Assembly: GCF_026914265.1 (NCBI RefSeq)
Contig: NC_069125.1
Span: 72,139,546-72,203,545 of the forward strand
DNA from: Mya arenaria
Taxonomy: Eukaryota > Mollusca > Bivalvia > Myida > Myidae
DNA: 64,000 bases
Direction: 5' to 3'
The notes under the pieces: generated by a model
Told to the model about the DNA's origin: nothing
Seen by the model: only the letters and a program-made list of their open reading frames with translations
Databases searched by the model: none
Shown here: positions 1 through 13,774 of the stretch, piece after piece
How positions within the stretch are numbered: position 1 is the stretch's first letter
Layout: every line of letters begins with the position of its first letter
Made by a program: the position numbers and the translations under genes

Positions 1-93
1 TACTCCATGGCCAGATCCTACAGTCAGCTCAAGTGCTAAATATCTTGGTGTTGATATATCAGCAGACCACAGCTGGAACACTCATATTTCAAG

Positions 94-1232
94 CAGGGTT
101 TCTGCCAGCCCTTTATGGCTTGTCGGGCCCGACGTGCCTTCAGCTGGCAAGGCTTATTACCGACAAGCGTTAACTATGCCGACATGCTTTAATCCGCTCA
201 GGGACAATCCTTATCAAAACAATCACCAGTTTTGACAATACACAGTTTTGCTGCGATTGCAACGGTTGACTGACAGCAAGAAGGCGTGTCGGGACTATTA
301 CGGCATTTGTATCAGCCATTCAGGATCGACGACAGCATGAAGGCGTGTCGGTGAGGATTGACTGTGCAATTAACCAAACACCTCCTATTCTTTATCAAAA
401 TGGGAATGTGTGAAAAACACCACTGTCGTAATTGCGACCTTCATCCCTATAATTACCTATGAATGCAAAGTAAACAATAAGTGTTAATTAATTTCGGTAA
501 CATAAATCATGTGTCGTTTTATTTTGTTTATTGATCCCGGGTCCGTTTTTTAACCAATTATTAAATTGTAATTGAGAACCGTGTTAAGATTTCTGTGTTA
601 ACAAGGGTTTTGCTATGTAATTGAATGTAATTGAGTCGCGTTCCCGTCTTTAGTTTAGTGTAAAGTTATATTTTGTGTTGCTTATTATTAAAATTATTTT
701 ATCGTTCTTTTAATTTATTTAGAAAAAAGATCAATAAATCTGAAAATATACATTACATTCCCTTTAAGTTATTATTTAGCCGACCCGGCTTTAAAAATAA
801 TGGCTGTTGCACCTTTTAATACGGATACACCCACGAGCAGTCGCCTTGCTCCGAGCTCTTTTGTGTTCCAGCATGCAGACAGCGTGTTTTACACATTTTG
901 CTGTGACGTCAACGGTGTCAATATAAATAATACCCACACTAAACGAAACATGAGTCGATCGATGTCATCAATATTGTATTGTGGGAATACTTGAGAAGTA
1001 CCAATAATAAAATGAAGAGAAACAATTAAACCTTTTCACAAATATTTTTAATGTTAATCGGACTTGAGTTGGTAATTCTAAATCATAGGAACATAACTGT
1101 AAACTTGTTTAAAATGCAGGAATATGCACCATTTTGGTTACGAAAATAAAAAAAAATCGACGTCGGAAGGGGACACCCCTCCCAAACCCTCCCCTCCTGA
1201 CATGCCTTATGATTTTCCTGGCGGGAACCCTG
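94..1232. mobile_element. Non-autonomous hAT-type element 1 (1139 bp)
   Basis: The left end CAGGGTTTCTGCCAGCC and the inverted right end CAGGGTTCCCGCCAGG form imperfect terminal inverted repeats, and further similarity runs inward to about 34 bases. The flanks TCAAG (89-93) and TCAAA (1233-1237) look like a 5-bp target duplication with one later change. Removing the element restores the LINE reading across the junction. CAGGG ends are typical of hAT elements, and a 5-bp duplication fits the hAT5 type rather than the usual 8 bp. I see no transposase; the short open frame at 800-994 has no recognisable content. Confidence 0.72.
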
Positions 1233-1452
1233 TCAAAAATTACTGCCAATAAAAATAATACTCTCAACTTCATTAAAAGAAATATAAAAACAATAACAGA
1301 AAGTGTCAGGCTTACAAAACCCTTGTCGGTTCACAATTAGAATATGCAAGCTGCCATCTTATATTCAAACACCAGTGACATTAACCAGACTAATGCACCC
1401 ACTATGTTTCAGACAAATTCAAGTAAAAACTGACTATCACAAATTTTCATTC

Positions 1453-2871
1453 CAGGGCTCCAGGCAGGCTTTGAAAAGGGCAGGGTGGAGTTTTGAAAAG
1501 GGCAAGCTACATGAGTCGTGTAGGGGCGATTGGGGGTGGTTGTGGGAGGGGTCCACCCCTGTCACAAGGTGTTGTTTTTATTTGGGGGGGGGGGGGAATT
1601 TAAATCATTTTCCATGATTTTCAGACTTGAACAAAATGGGTCTTTTTCTCAAAATTTAGAAGGGTGATTTAATATCAAAATTAAAATTTGTCTTATTGTC
1701 TGTGGTATAGTGTGATTGTACTTGTCTGGAGTCTTCTTTAGTGCAATGTCACATATTTCTCCTAAAAATCATGTAAAATGAAGAAAAAACCAAAGACAGT
1801 TAAACATTTGAAGCAATCAAATAAATAAATACACAAAAAACAAATATGTAAGGGACGAATCTTAATTTGTTACGTTCAGGATTGGGTACGAATGTTACAT
1901 TCAGCCTGGCTGTTATTTAATTGTCTTCGGTAAAATAATGTTTAATATGCTGATGTTTTAGAATAAAATGACAATAAAAATCACTGCCCTTGCTTAAAAA
2001 ATCACTTATAAAACATAGAACATTGATAAAATAACTCCGAAATTCGTTCTGACAAAATGGCGGTTTCGGCGAATTTTGACAAGATCATGGGCATGATAGG
2101 TAAACACTACATAAAGCATCAACATATTTTTGTGGGTTAGAAAGAAATTTTCATCATCAATATTTTACAAATAAACTTTCAAAACATCTACTGAAAAAGT
2201 TATGTATTTGATTGTGTTAGCGCCACTTTTCCTGTGTTTATAAATCGGCAGTGACCGTCTGCTTCAAATCAACAATGTTTAAAATGGCAAGTCTCGTCTG
2301 TACAATACAATTAACAATTATTTTAAAATATTTAATTGTGCTTGACAACATTTTCCACCATCCCCTCACATTTTCTATCGCATTTTAAGAACTTTTATCA
2401 TTGAATAAACGAGTTCTCAATGTATATTCTGATTGGCTGGTATTCAATAGCTCCGCCTCCTGCCGATGTTTCCCTATTTGGCTTTTCCTAATTATCGGAT
2501 TAAAAGATGACCGGTTATGAATACACATGTCGTCTGCTCACTACACAAATACACAATTAGCTGTCATATGACTTGGACAAGGCACATGGGAATGTGAAAG
2601 GGCAGTACGGCATATTTTAAGCAGTCGGCAATGAGGCAGCATGGTGACACCTAGCGGGAACACTATTATCATAAGTATTACGTAATTTGTCTCAATTATG
2701 ACAGCGGCTGCTGATCTTTAATAATGATTTCAATAGTAAAAAGGGCACTAACGGGATAACTGGCGCTAATAGAGCATTTGTTAAAAGGGCACTACTCAAA
2801 AAAGGAGGCAGGGTGGTAAGAAAAGGGGCACGGGCGCTGCGCCATTGAAAAACGGGCTAGCTGGAGCACTG
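1453..2871. mobile_element. Non-autonomous hAT-type element 2 (1419 bp)
   Basis: The left end CAGGGCTCCAGGCAGGC and the inverted right end CAGTGCTCCAGCTAGCC form imperfect terminal inverted repeats. Perfect 5-bp direct repeats CATTC flank it (1448-1452 and 2872-2876). Its removal joins the LINE frame KFSF to FPHLVVLWNSLPNN, which supports the exact boundaries. Internal sequence has a G-homopolymer at about 1583-1597 and no coding capacity that I can recognise. It shares the CAG..CTG ends and 5-bp target size with the element at 94-1232 but little internal sequence, so it is a different family of the same superfamily. Confidence 0.75.
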
Positions 2872-2976
2872 CATTCTTTCCTCACTTGGTTGTGCTTTGG
2901 AACAGTTTGCCAAATAATTTTGCGACAATCCCCACCCCTGACACATTCAAGGTGGCTGTGGCAACTATTAAGCTTT

Positions 2977-3963
2977 AGATAAGCGAGCAATGTTTTTATC
3001 TTTTTACCAGTTAACCAATTTCTTTTTATTGGTTTACTTAAACTGTGTTCTCTTTAATACCCCAGTTCTCTCTTCTCTGATGTTGATATGCTTCATCAGT
3101 GTTTTTGTTTTTTTTCACTAACAAGTCAGCGCACACCGCTCATGAATGTCAGTAACACTAGGAAGAAGAAATGACATAAAACAGAGATAGATAATTTGCA
3201 AGCCTTTTGTTGAAATGAAAGCAATTCTCCATTTCAGATACTTGGGATTGTTATTAACCAAGGCTAGATCACTGCAAATGAAAACAATTAACGTAAAGAA
3301 AAGTGCAAAAAGAAAATGTTTGCCTTTGAGTTAACATTTGGAGAGTCTAAGAAAATCGGACTACCACATAATATTCAAACTGGAAGTAAGTCTCCGCTTC
3401 AATATAAACATTGTTCATGCATGAAAAATTTCAAAAATGCAATCAAATATAAGGTTTCTCCATTTCTGTTGAACGATACTTACTGAAAATTGTCTTCTTT
3501 TCAAATATTGTGTGACAGTGGAGTGTAAATGCTCGTATTTAGTTCGTTTCATTGTATCATTATAATGGCAAATTTACCTATAGGGGCAGTAACTTTTGTA
3601 AAAGCGTACATCAAAAGCGTCATAACGTCTAATACTAAAACGGCCATGAAGGTGCAGCAATGATCCAGCAAGTATCAATGATTATCCATTTACGGTACCT
3701 TTAGGTTTACTGAGTTACACATCCACGTTAATGGTGATGGATAGTGACCCCACTGAAGCGGATTTAAAATTTGATGTATAGAGGGGCGAAGGTACCTGTG
3801 TATTGGTTTTAATGTGGTCAAGTGTGTTTAGGGGTCCTCCCGCAAGAACATTTGGGATATTTTAGTCTGAAATGATACATTCTCAAATATTTTGTTGTCC
3901 CTTTTTCTCCGGAGCTTGTGCAGGTCATTTTTCCCTGCATTGACGTTTCACCTTTTTGGTCTT
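2977..3963. other. Unassigned spacer before the macro-repeat
   Basis: About 1 kb of AT-rich sequence follows the LINE stop and leads into the first 3767-bp unit. I see no gene, RNA or repeat here. The first part may be LINE 3' UTR. Confidence 0.5.
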
Positions 3964-4049
3964 ACCTGTGGATGCTCGACCGTTTGCACATGCCCATTCA
4001 AGGGAAAATTACGCTATATGGGGGCCAAATATGCCATGTGAAGGGGCGA

Positions 4050-4170
4050 TTTAGTAGTAGTAATAATAGTAGAAGCGGCAACAGTAGTAGTAGCGGTACC
4101 GGTTGTGGTAGTTGTGTAGCTTTTGTGGTAGTGGTGGTGGTGTTGTGGTAGTGGTTTTGGTAGTAGTGTA
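4050..4170. repeat. Degenerate GTA/GGT trinucleotide tract (unit 1)
   Basis: A purine/GT-rich tract of TAG, GTA and GGT triplets; it recurs at +3767 and +7534. A second similar tract lies at 5083-5150 and recurs with the same spacing. Leu-rich and Thr/His-rich open frames on the minus strand are by-products of these triplets and are not called as genes. Confidence 0.8.
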
Positions 4171-5559
4171 ACGTTTCTTCCCTAGCTAGCTTGGACACGC
4201 CACCTTAAATTAAACTTCAAACCTATACTCGGACGGCATTGTCCCAAAATTTAAATATGAAATCAGTAATATATACACGTGATTAACAATGATTGCTTAC
4301 AAAACCAATGATTGGAGAAATAATTATTATGGTTTAAGAATCAATGTTCAATTATCCCAAAACCAAGAACGCGCAAACTCCTATGCTTTAGCTTACAGGA
4401 TCAGCAAACAAAACGCTTATAAACCAATCACAATATATCAGCGAAACCTGCAGTCCTAAGTGTATTGCTTTTACGGGGAATCAAACCATTGACCCTGTTC
4501 CGTCTGTATCGCAATGATCCAGGCTTACTAAGAAGCCAAAACGAAACCCCACGGATGTCCGAACCTAGAAACTAGAAGCTGCAGCGCAATGCTTCACTTT
4601 AATTCTCCTAGCCTCCAGTGGTTCAGAACCTGCCCTTAACAGTACAAAAAGATACTTTAAAGCTTCCCAATATATTAACGTGATGTTCTCCCATCAGCGT
4701 CGAGACAAGAACTAACTATTTCTATGCCTTTCGCTTGTTATATACCCTAACATCACGTGACCAGAATGAAATGGTCCATTTTAACAAACTCTATGGGCGA
4801 AACCATTATATATAACTAATGTTACAGAGTAGGGGTGTCAAGTTTATCAAACTTACGAAAAAGTAGAAAACTATTAAGAATACAACTTATTCGTATTAAT
4901 TAATCATTTACTAGCTAAATTTAGACATTGAATACTAAAACCATAACATTAGTATTAAATACACGAAATCATTATAAAGAAGTCATAGCGATAAAGCGAA
5001 CATCAAGTACTCTATAAAATTCACTTAAACAGAAATGATTATTTTCCGGGCTCCGGACTACATGATTCCATGAACATTACAGTAGTGGTGGTGGTGTTGT
5101 GGTAGTGATTGTGGTAGTAGTGGTGGTGGAGTTGTGGTGGTGGTTGTAGAGTTAACGGTTTTGAATGGTGTCGATAAGCCTCGACTTGGGAAAATCTTCA
5201 AAAGTCTCAGTGTCAGTATGTAATAAATTGTGAGGAAAGGTTCCACGAAACAGTAATGAAAGATTAGAAAGAATTGTTATCAAGTATTCAGAGCACAAAC
5301 TTTTTAGTCAGAGCACGAACTTTTTAGTACAATAACATAAGAGTAATATTTAGAAAAATAAAAGCAAAATTAAAGAATATTTCATTTTCAGGTTAAAGTT
5401 ACCCAAACTCCCTTATTAAGCACAATGTTTTCTTGCATTTTTTTTAACATTTATTTAGGCAAATCCAGATTACCCATTTAAATGTACATGTATGTTCAAT
5501 GTATTACTTTCACTTAAGGTGTTTTAATTACTTGGTGGTGGTTGACTGACACTTGAATT

Positions 5560-6240
5560 GGCCAATTGCGGAGAAAGCGTCCGGCGAAAAAATATGCATT
5601 ATTGGATTATGGTTCTTGTGGACTGCGTTTTCTCTCAATGCCATCTATCTGTATACCAAGCGGTCCCAATGGCATGGTAGACTGCCTAAGAAGGACATTC
5701 GTTGCATTTGAAGTTCCTGGTGAACTCGCATCCGATGGTGGACCAGAGTTCAGCTCTGTAACCACGCGTGCATTCCCACATGACTGGGGCTTTCGCCATA
5801 GGCTCGCATAGTCAGTAACTTCCCTCGTATCAACTGTCGTGCCGAAGTGGGAGTTTAAACAGTGAAACGTTTAATCACTGTTAATACCAGTCCTCGCGGC
5901 AATCTCAACACTGATGCATTTCAACGTGCTATGCTACAATACTAGAACACTCCTGACAGGGATACAAAATTGTCACCAGCCATGTGTATTTTCGGCCGAC
6001 CTATTCGGGAGTTTATTTCAGTACCTCCAGGCCGATACAGATCGCAAGACCTGGGTAGAAACCATGGCAGCCATTGAAGAAGCGCTACGACACCGACATA
6101 TGCGATAGACTGAATGCATATCTGAACACACAAAACGGCCCCTTTCCCTCGCTATTGGAGATTATGTGTAATAAACAGTAAAAGGAACTGGGTCCCATTC
6201 GAAGATGTCTCCATTGAATTGAAACGCATGCATATATTCC
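5560..6240 (+). pseudogene. Ty3/Gypsy-type integrase relic (macro-repeat unit 1)
   Basis: Short reading pieces on the plus strand resemble the catalytic core and downstream part of a Ty3/Gypsy LTR-retrotransposon integrase. The element is a fossil: only part of the pol region is present, it carries several breaks, and no LTR, gag, protease or reverse transcriptase is recognisable in the unit. Its decay must predate the amplification of the 3767-bp unit, because all three copies share the same broken state. Confidence 0.75.
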
Positions 6241-9200
6241 ACTTTTTACTTCCCTTACAGTACTGTAATCCATGCCAACCCGCAAATCAAATGACCATGG
6301 ATAGCCATCATTACATAGATAAGCTTATAAGTTATCTTTGATTCTGAAAGTTTTATTGTATTTCCAACTTCATTCTCTTTGAATAATTTAAATGAGAGAG
6401 GAAGAACCAATTAATTGATTGTTTATACAATGTACATGTTAAGCTAAAATCTAGATATACTCGTTCGTGGTGGCAGAGGTCTATTCTGCGTGTCAGGGGA
6501 GATCACTGCGTAGGAGATTGGCTCCTACTACGTGTACTGTGCGGTAGGAAATCGAACGCTATTAAATTCAACGAGAGCAAAATGTTCAAGTTGGTATTTC
6601 ACATCGAGATATATTCCTCGAGCAGTCAAATAACGCAAATCATCTGGGAATAAGGCAGGATTCCAATTTTCTTTGAAAGGTTCGTATTGACGAGGCTTTC
6701 GCTAAAAGCCATAAGCACGTTTTATATATGTCTGCACAAGGCTTGCATCCTAACGGATTTAATCCACAGTTGTGTACATACATAATTGTATGAGAATGCT
6801 GTGGACAATATCTGATATGTGGGAATCCATGATAGGTGTATGCTATTTATTCCGGAATGTTGTTTTGGGAGAAATGTTATTTTTACATAAGCTACTACTG
6901 ACAGAACGATTTTGAACAGTGTATCATGGTATTGTTAGCTGGATCATACATTTTAATTACTGTTAATTTGTAACAATAAATCATTTTTCATTTTTATTTC
7001 TAAAACATTGTCTGTAGACAGCATTATGTTTAATGACTAGTTTGTGTTTGTTTGCACACTTTCTTTTCTTGCAGTTTGTGTTCATTGTTTAATTATCATC
7101 AATTTCTGGTGGAAATAATTAAACTATTAACTTTAAACACATACAGTTGGGTGGTATACATAGTAGTAAACACAAGCATTACCAGGTAAAGCTTAAATGG
7201 GGCAATTACATGAGCGGCTCCAGGTCAGCATGGTCATTGAGAATATCTTCCAAGTTTCTGGTCATGGTTCATTTACTCAATATCAAACCTCAACTTACAT
7301 GTAAGTCTAAGACCAGAAACTGAGTCACTGATGGAATGGAAGCCTTTTTGCTAATTGGTGTTTTAAATATAATTGGCGGAAAATAGATTAATTGCTTCAC
7401 TAGAATGTATCGATCTTTGTTCGTCGTTCGAGCTACTGCAAAGCCGTACCTTAATTACTGACGACATCACTAGTTGTGGAAATGGTCTTTTGCTCGAGCA
7501 GTATGACGAACCGACCTCATATTTGTATAAGCGGTTGTTGCTTTCAGACAACCATTTGGGAACGAAATCTTTCTCATATTTGTCTCCTATAATTGTTATT
7601 TTCACGTGCAGCAGGTTCAGATTTCAACCTCTTATTTGATCCTGAGAAGTGTCTCAATGGCTTTGACCTTGCAGTAATGTCGTGGTTGAAAGTACATTCT
7701 GATAAAATGTCCGCAGAATCTCCTGTTATTACCTGTGGATGCTCGACCGTTTGCACATGCCCATTCAAGGGAAAATTACGCTATATGGGGGCCAAATATG
7801 CCATGTGAAGGGGCGATTTAGTAGTAGTAATAATAGTAGAAGCGGCAACAGTAGTAGTAGCGGTACCGGTTGTGGTAGTTGTGTAGCTTTTGTGGTAGTG
7901 GTGGTGGTGTTGTGGTAGTGGTTTTGGTAGTAGTGTAACGTTTCTTCCCTAGCTAGCTTGGACACGCCACCTTAAATTAAACTTCAAACCTATACTCGGA
8001 CGGCATTGTCCCAAAATTTAAATATGAAATCAGTAATATATACACGTGATTAACAATGATTGCTTACAAAACCAATGATTGGAGAAATAATTATTATGGT
8101 TTAAGAATCAATGTTCAATTATCCCAAAACCAAGAACGCGCAAACTCCTATGCTTTAGCTTACAGGATCAGCAAACAAAACGCTTATAAACCAATCACAA
8201 TATATCAGCGAAACCTGCAGTCCTAAGTGTATTGCTTTTACGGGGAATCAAACCATTGACCCTGTTCCGTCTGTATCGCAATGATCCAGGCTTACTAAGA
8301 AGCCAAAACGAAACCCCACGGATGTCCGAACCTAGAAACTAGAAGCTGCAGCGCAATGCTTCACTTTAATTCTCCTAGCCTCCAGTGGTTCAGAACCTGC
8401 CCTTAACAGTACAAAAAGATACTTTAAAGCTTCCCAATATATTAACGTGATGTTCTCCCATCAGCGTCGAGACAAGAACTAACTATTTCTATGCCTTTCG
8501 CTTGTTATATACCCTAACATCACGTGACCAGAATGAAATGGTCCATTTTAACAAACTCTATGGGCGAAACCATTATATATAACTAATGTTACAGAGTAGG
8601 GGTGTCAAGTTTATCAAACTTACGAAAAAGTAGAAAACTATTAAGAATACAACTTATTCGTATTAATTAATCATTTACTAGCTAAATTTAGACATTGAAT
8701 ACTAAAACCATAACATTAGTATTAAATACACGAAATCATTATAAAGAAGTCATAGCGATAAAGCGAACATCAAGTACTCTATAAAATTCACTTAAACAGA
8801 AATGATTATTTTCCGGGCTCCGGACTACATGATTCCATGAACATTACAGTAGTGGTGGTGGTGTTGTGGTAGTGATTGTGGTAGTAGTGGTGGTGGAGTT
8901 GTGGTGGTGGTTGTAGAGTTAACGGTTTTGAATGGTGTCGATAAGCCTCGACTTGGGAAAATCTTCAAAAGTCTCAGTGTCAGTATGTAATAAATTGTGA
9001 GGAAAGGTTCCACGAAACAGTAATGAAAGATTAGAAAGAATTGTTATCAAGTATTCAGAGCACAAACTTTTTAGTCAGAGCACGAACTTTTTAGTACAAT
9101 AACATAAGAGTAATATTTAGAAAAATAAAAGCAAAATTAAAGAATATTTCATTTTCAGGTTAAAGTTACCCAAACTCCCTTATTAAGCACAATGTTTTCT

Positions 9201-9326
9201 TGCATTTTTTTTAACATTTATTTAGGCAAATCCAGATTACCCATTTAAATGTACATGTATGTTCAATGTATTACTTTCACTTAAGGTGTTTTAATTACTT
9301 GGTGGTGGTTGACTGACACTTGAATT

Positions 9327-10007
9327 GGCCAATTGCGGAGAAAGCGTCCGGCGAAAAAATATGCATTATTGGATTATGGTTCTTGTGGACTGCGTTTTCT
9401 CTCAATGCCATCTATCTGTATACCAAGCGGTCCCAATGGCATGGTAGACTGCCTAAGAAGGACATTCGTTGCATTTGAAGTTCCTGGTGAACTCGCATCC
9501 GATGGTGGACCAGAGTTCAGCTCTGTAACCACGCGTGCATTCCCACATGACTGGGGCTTTCGCCATAGGCTCGCATAGTCAGTAACTTCCCTCGTATCAA
9601 CTGTCGTGCCGAAGTGGGAGTTTAAACAGTGAAACGTTTAATCACTGTTAATACCAGTCCTCGCGGCAATCTCAACACTGATGCATTTCAACGTGCTATG
9701 CTACAATACTAGAACACTCCTGACAGGGATACAAAATTGTCACCAGCCATGTGTATTTTCGGCCGACCTATTCGGGAGTTTATTTCAGTACCTCCAGGCC
9801 GATACAGATCGCAAGACCTGGGTAGAAACCATGGCAGCCATTGAAGAAGCGCTACGACACCGACATATGCGATAGACTGAATGCATATCTGAACACACAA
9901 AACGGCCCCTTTCCCTCGCTATTGGAGATTATGTGTAATAAACAGTAAAAGGAACTGGGTCCCATTCGAAGATGTCTCCATTGAATTGAAACGCATGCAT
10001 ATATTCC
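9327..10007 (+). pseudogene. Ty3/Gypsy-type integrase relic (unit 2)
   Basis: Second copy of the fossil described in unit 1, displaced by 3767 bp and apparently identical to it. Broken, partial and not functional. Confidence 0.75.
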
Positions 10008-13000
10008 ACTTTTTACTTCCCTTACAGTACTGTAATCCATGCCAACCCGCAAATCAAATGACCATGGATAGCCATCATTACATAGATAAGCTTATAAGTT
10101 ATCTTTGATTCTGAAAGTTTTATTGTATTTCCAACTTCATTCTCTTTGAATAATTTAAATGAGAGAGGAAGAACCAATTAATTGATTGTTTATACAATGT
10201 ACATGTTAAGCTAAAATCTAGATATACTCGTTCGTGGTGGCAGAGGTCTATTCTGCGTGTCAGGGGAGATCACTGCGTAGGAGATTGGCTCCTACTACGT
10301 GTACTGTGCGGTAGGAAATCGAACGCTATTAAATTCAACGAGAGCAAAATGTTCAAGTTGGTATTTCACATCGAGATATATTCCTCGAGCAGTCAAATAA
10401 CGCAAATCATCTGGGAATAAGGCAGGATTCCAATTTTCTTTGAAAGGTTCGTATTGACGAGGCTTTCGCTAAAAGCCATAAGCACGTTTTATATATGTCT
10501 GCACAAGGCTTGCATCCTAACGGATTTAATCCACAGTTGTGTACATACATAATTGTATGAGAATGCTGTGGACAATATCTGATATGTGGGAATCCATGAT
10601 AGGTGTATGCTATTTATTCCGGAATGTTGTTTTGGGAGAAATGTTATTTTTACATAAGCTACTACTGACAGAACGATTTTGAACAGTGTATCATGGTATT
10701 GTTAGCTGGATCATACATTTTAATTACTGTTAATTTGTAACAATAAATCATTTTTCATTTTTATTTCTAAAACATTGTCTGTAGACAGCATTATGTTTAA
10801 TGACTAGTTTGTGTTTGTTTGCACACTTTCTTTTCTTGCAGTTTGTGTTCATTGTTTAATTATCATCAATTTCTGGTGGAAATAATTAAACTATTAACTT
10901 TAAACACATACAGTTGGGTGGTATACATAGTAGTAAACACAAGCATTACCAGGTAAAGCTTAAATGGGGCAATTACATGAGCGGCTCCAGGTCAGCATGG
11001 TCATTGAGAATATCTTCCAAGTTTCTGGTCATGGTTCATTTACTCAATATCAAACCTCAACTTACATGTAAGTCTAAGACCAGAAACTGAGTCACTGATG
11101 GAATGGAAGCCTTTTTGCTAATTGGTGTTTTAAATATAATTGGCGGAAAATAGATTAATTGCTTCACTAGAATGTATCGATCTTTGTTCGTCGTTCGAGC
11201 TACTGCAAAGCCGTACCTTAATTACTGACGACATCACTAGTTGTGGAAATGGTCTTTTGCTCGAGCAGTATGACGAACCGACCTCATATTTGTATAAGCG
11301 GTTGTTGCTTTCAGACAACCATTTGGGAACGAAATCTTTCTCATATTTGTCTCCTATAATTGTTATTTTCACGTGCAGCAGGTTCAGATTTCAACCTCTT
11401 ATTTGATCCTGAGAAGTGTCTCAATGGCTTTGACCTTGCAGTAATGTCGTGGTTGAAAGTACATTCTGATAAAATGTCCGCAGAATCTCCTGTTATTACC
11501 TGTGGATGCTCGACCGTTTGCACATGCCCATTCAAGGGAAAATTACGCTATATGGGGGCCAAATATGCCATGTGAAGGGGCGATTTAGTAGTAGTAATAA
11601 TAGTAGAAGCGGCAACAGTAGTAGGAGCGGTACCGGTTGTGGTAGTTGTGTAGCTTTTGTGGTAGTGGTGGTGGTGTTGTGGTAGTGGTTTTGGTAGTAG
11701 TGTAACGTTTCTTCCCTAGCTAGCTTGGACACGCCACCTTAAATTAAACTTCAAACCTATACTCGGACGGCATTGTCCCAAAATTTAAATATGAAATCAG
11801 TAATATATACACGTGATTAACAATGATTGCTTACAAAACCAATGATTGGAGAAATAATTATTATGGTTTAAGAATCAATGTTCAATTATCCCAAAACCAA
11901 GAACGCGCAAACTCCTATGCTTTAGCTTACAGGATCAGCAAACAAAACGCTTATAAACCAATCACAATATATCAGCGAAACCTGCAGTCCTAAGTGTATT
12001 GCTTTTACGGGGAATCAAACCATTGACCCTGTTCCGTCTGTATCGCAATGATCCAGGCTTACTAAGAAGCCAAAACGAAACCCCACGGATGTCCGAACCT
12101 AGAAACTAGAAGCTGCAGCGCAATGCTTCACTTTAATTCTCCTAGCCTCCAGTGGTTCAGAACCTGCCCTTAACAGTACAAAAAGATACTTTAAAGCTTC
12201 CCAATATATTAACGTGATGTTCTCCCATCAGCGTCGAGACAAGAACTAACTATTTCTATGCCTTTCGCTTGTTATATACCCTAACATCACGTGACCAGAA
12301 TGAAATGGTCCATTTTAACAAACTCTATGGGCGAAACCATTATATATAACTAATGTTACAGAGTAGGGGTGTCAAGTTTATCAAACTTACGAAAAAGTAG
12401 AAAACTATTAAGAATACAACTTATTCGTATTAATTAATCATTTACTAGCTAAATTTAGACATTGAATACTAAAACCATAACATTAGTATTAAATACAAGA
12501 AATCATTATAAAGAAGTCATAGCGATAAAGCGAACATCAAGTACTCTATAAAATTCACTTAAACAGAAATGATTATTTTCCGGGCTCCGGACTACATGAT
12601 TCCATGAACATTACAGTAGTGGTGGTGGTGTTGTGGTAGTGATTGTGGTAGTAGTGGTGGTGGAGTTGTGGTGGTGGTTGTAGAGTTAACGGTTTTGAAT
12701 GGTGTCGATAAGCCTCGACTTGGGAAAATCTTCAAAAGTCTCAGTGTCAGTATGTAATAAATTGTGAGGAAAGGTTCCACGAAACAGTAATGAAAGATTA
12801 GAAAGAATTGTTATCAAGTATTCAGAGCACAAACTTTTTAGTCAGAGCACGAACTTTTTAGTACAATAACATAAGAGTAATATTTAGAAAAATAAAAGCA
12901 AAATTAAAGAATATTTCATTTTCAGGTTAAAGTTACCCAAACTCCCTTATTAAGCACAATGTTTTCTTGCATTTTTTTTAACATTTATTTAGGCAAATCC

Positions 13001-13093
13001 AGATTACCCATTTAAATGTACATGTATGTTCAATGTATTACTTTCACTTAAGGTGTTTTAATTACTTGGTGGTGGTTGACTGACACTTGAATT

Positions 13094-13774
13094 GGCCAAT
13101 TGCGGAGAAAGCGTCCGGCGAAAAAATATGCATTATTGGATTATGGTTCTTGTGGACTGCGTTTTCTCTCAATGCCATCTATCTGTATACCAAGCGGTCC
13201 CAATGGCATGGTAGACTGCCTAAGAAGGACATTCGTTGCATTTGAAGTTCCTGGTGAACTCGCATCCGATGGTGGACCAGAGTTCAGCTCTGTAACCACG
13301 CGTGCATTCCCACATGACTGGGGCTTTCGCCATAGGCTCGCATAGTCAGTAACTTCCCTCGTATCAACTGTCGTGCCGAAGTGGGAGTTTAAACAGTGAA
13401 ACGTTTAATCACTGTTAATACCAGTCCTCGCGGCAATCTCAACACTGATGCATTTCAACGTGCTATGCTACAATACTAGAACACTCCTGACAGGGATACA
13501 AAATTGTCACCAGCCATGTGTATTTTCGGCCGACCTATTCGGGAGTTTATTTCAGTACCTCCAGGCCGATACAGATCGCAAGACCTGGGTAGAAACCATG
13601 GCAGCCATTGAAGAAGCGCTACGACACCGACATATGCGATAGACTGAATGCATATCTGAACACACAAAACGGCCCCTTTCCCTCGCTATTGGAGATTATG
13701 TGTAATAAACAGTAAAAGGAACTGGGTCCCATTCGAAGATGTCTCCATTGAATTGAAACGCATGCATATATTCC
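13094..13774 (+). pseudogene. Ty3/Gypsy-type integrase relic (unit 3)
   Basis: Third copy of the same fossil, displaced by 7534 bp from the first. Broken, partial and not functional. Confidence 0.75.

Larger units (their letters stand above)
1..2976 (+). mobile_element. Decayed jockey/CR1-like LINE, in three pieces
   Basis: This is the 3' part of a non-LTR retrotransposon ORF2. Three segments, 1-93, 1238-1452 and 2877-2976, read in sequence as the end of a reverse-transcriptase ORF. The first includes SAKYLGVDISADHSWNTHIS, a typical RT thumb motif. The second includes NNTLNFIKRNIK and, after a frameshift near 1308, KTLVGSQLEYAS. The third includes VLWNSLPNN and TPDTFKVAVATIKL followed by a stop at about 2974. 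The gaps between segments are exactly filled by two hAT-type insertions. The copy is old, with at least one frameshift and missing stretches. The clade (jockey versus CR1/L2) is inferred from motif style only; endonuclease and 5' sequence lie outside the window. Confidence 0.8.

Noticed and set aside
800-994. Small open frame inside hAT-type element 1
   Set aside because: It has no recognisable domain, no splice context, and lies within a non-autonomous transposon.
3998-4198. Leu/Thr-rich small protein repeated at +3767 and +7534
   Set aside because: It comes from the GTA/GGT trinucleotide tract; reading it three times only reflects the macro-repeat.
7363-7639. Open frames on both strands near the end of each macro-repeat unit (80 and 88 codons)
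   Set aside because: They overlap each other antisense, have no motif, and neither matches the exon-like piece that follows.
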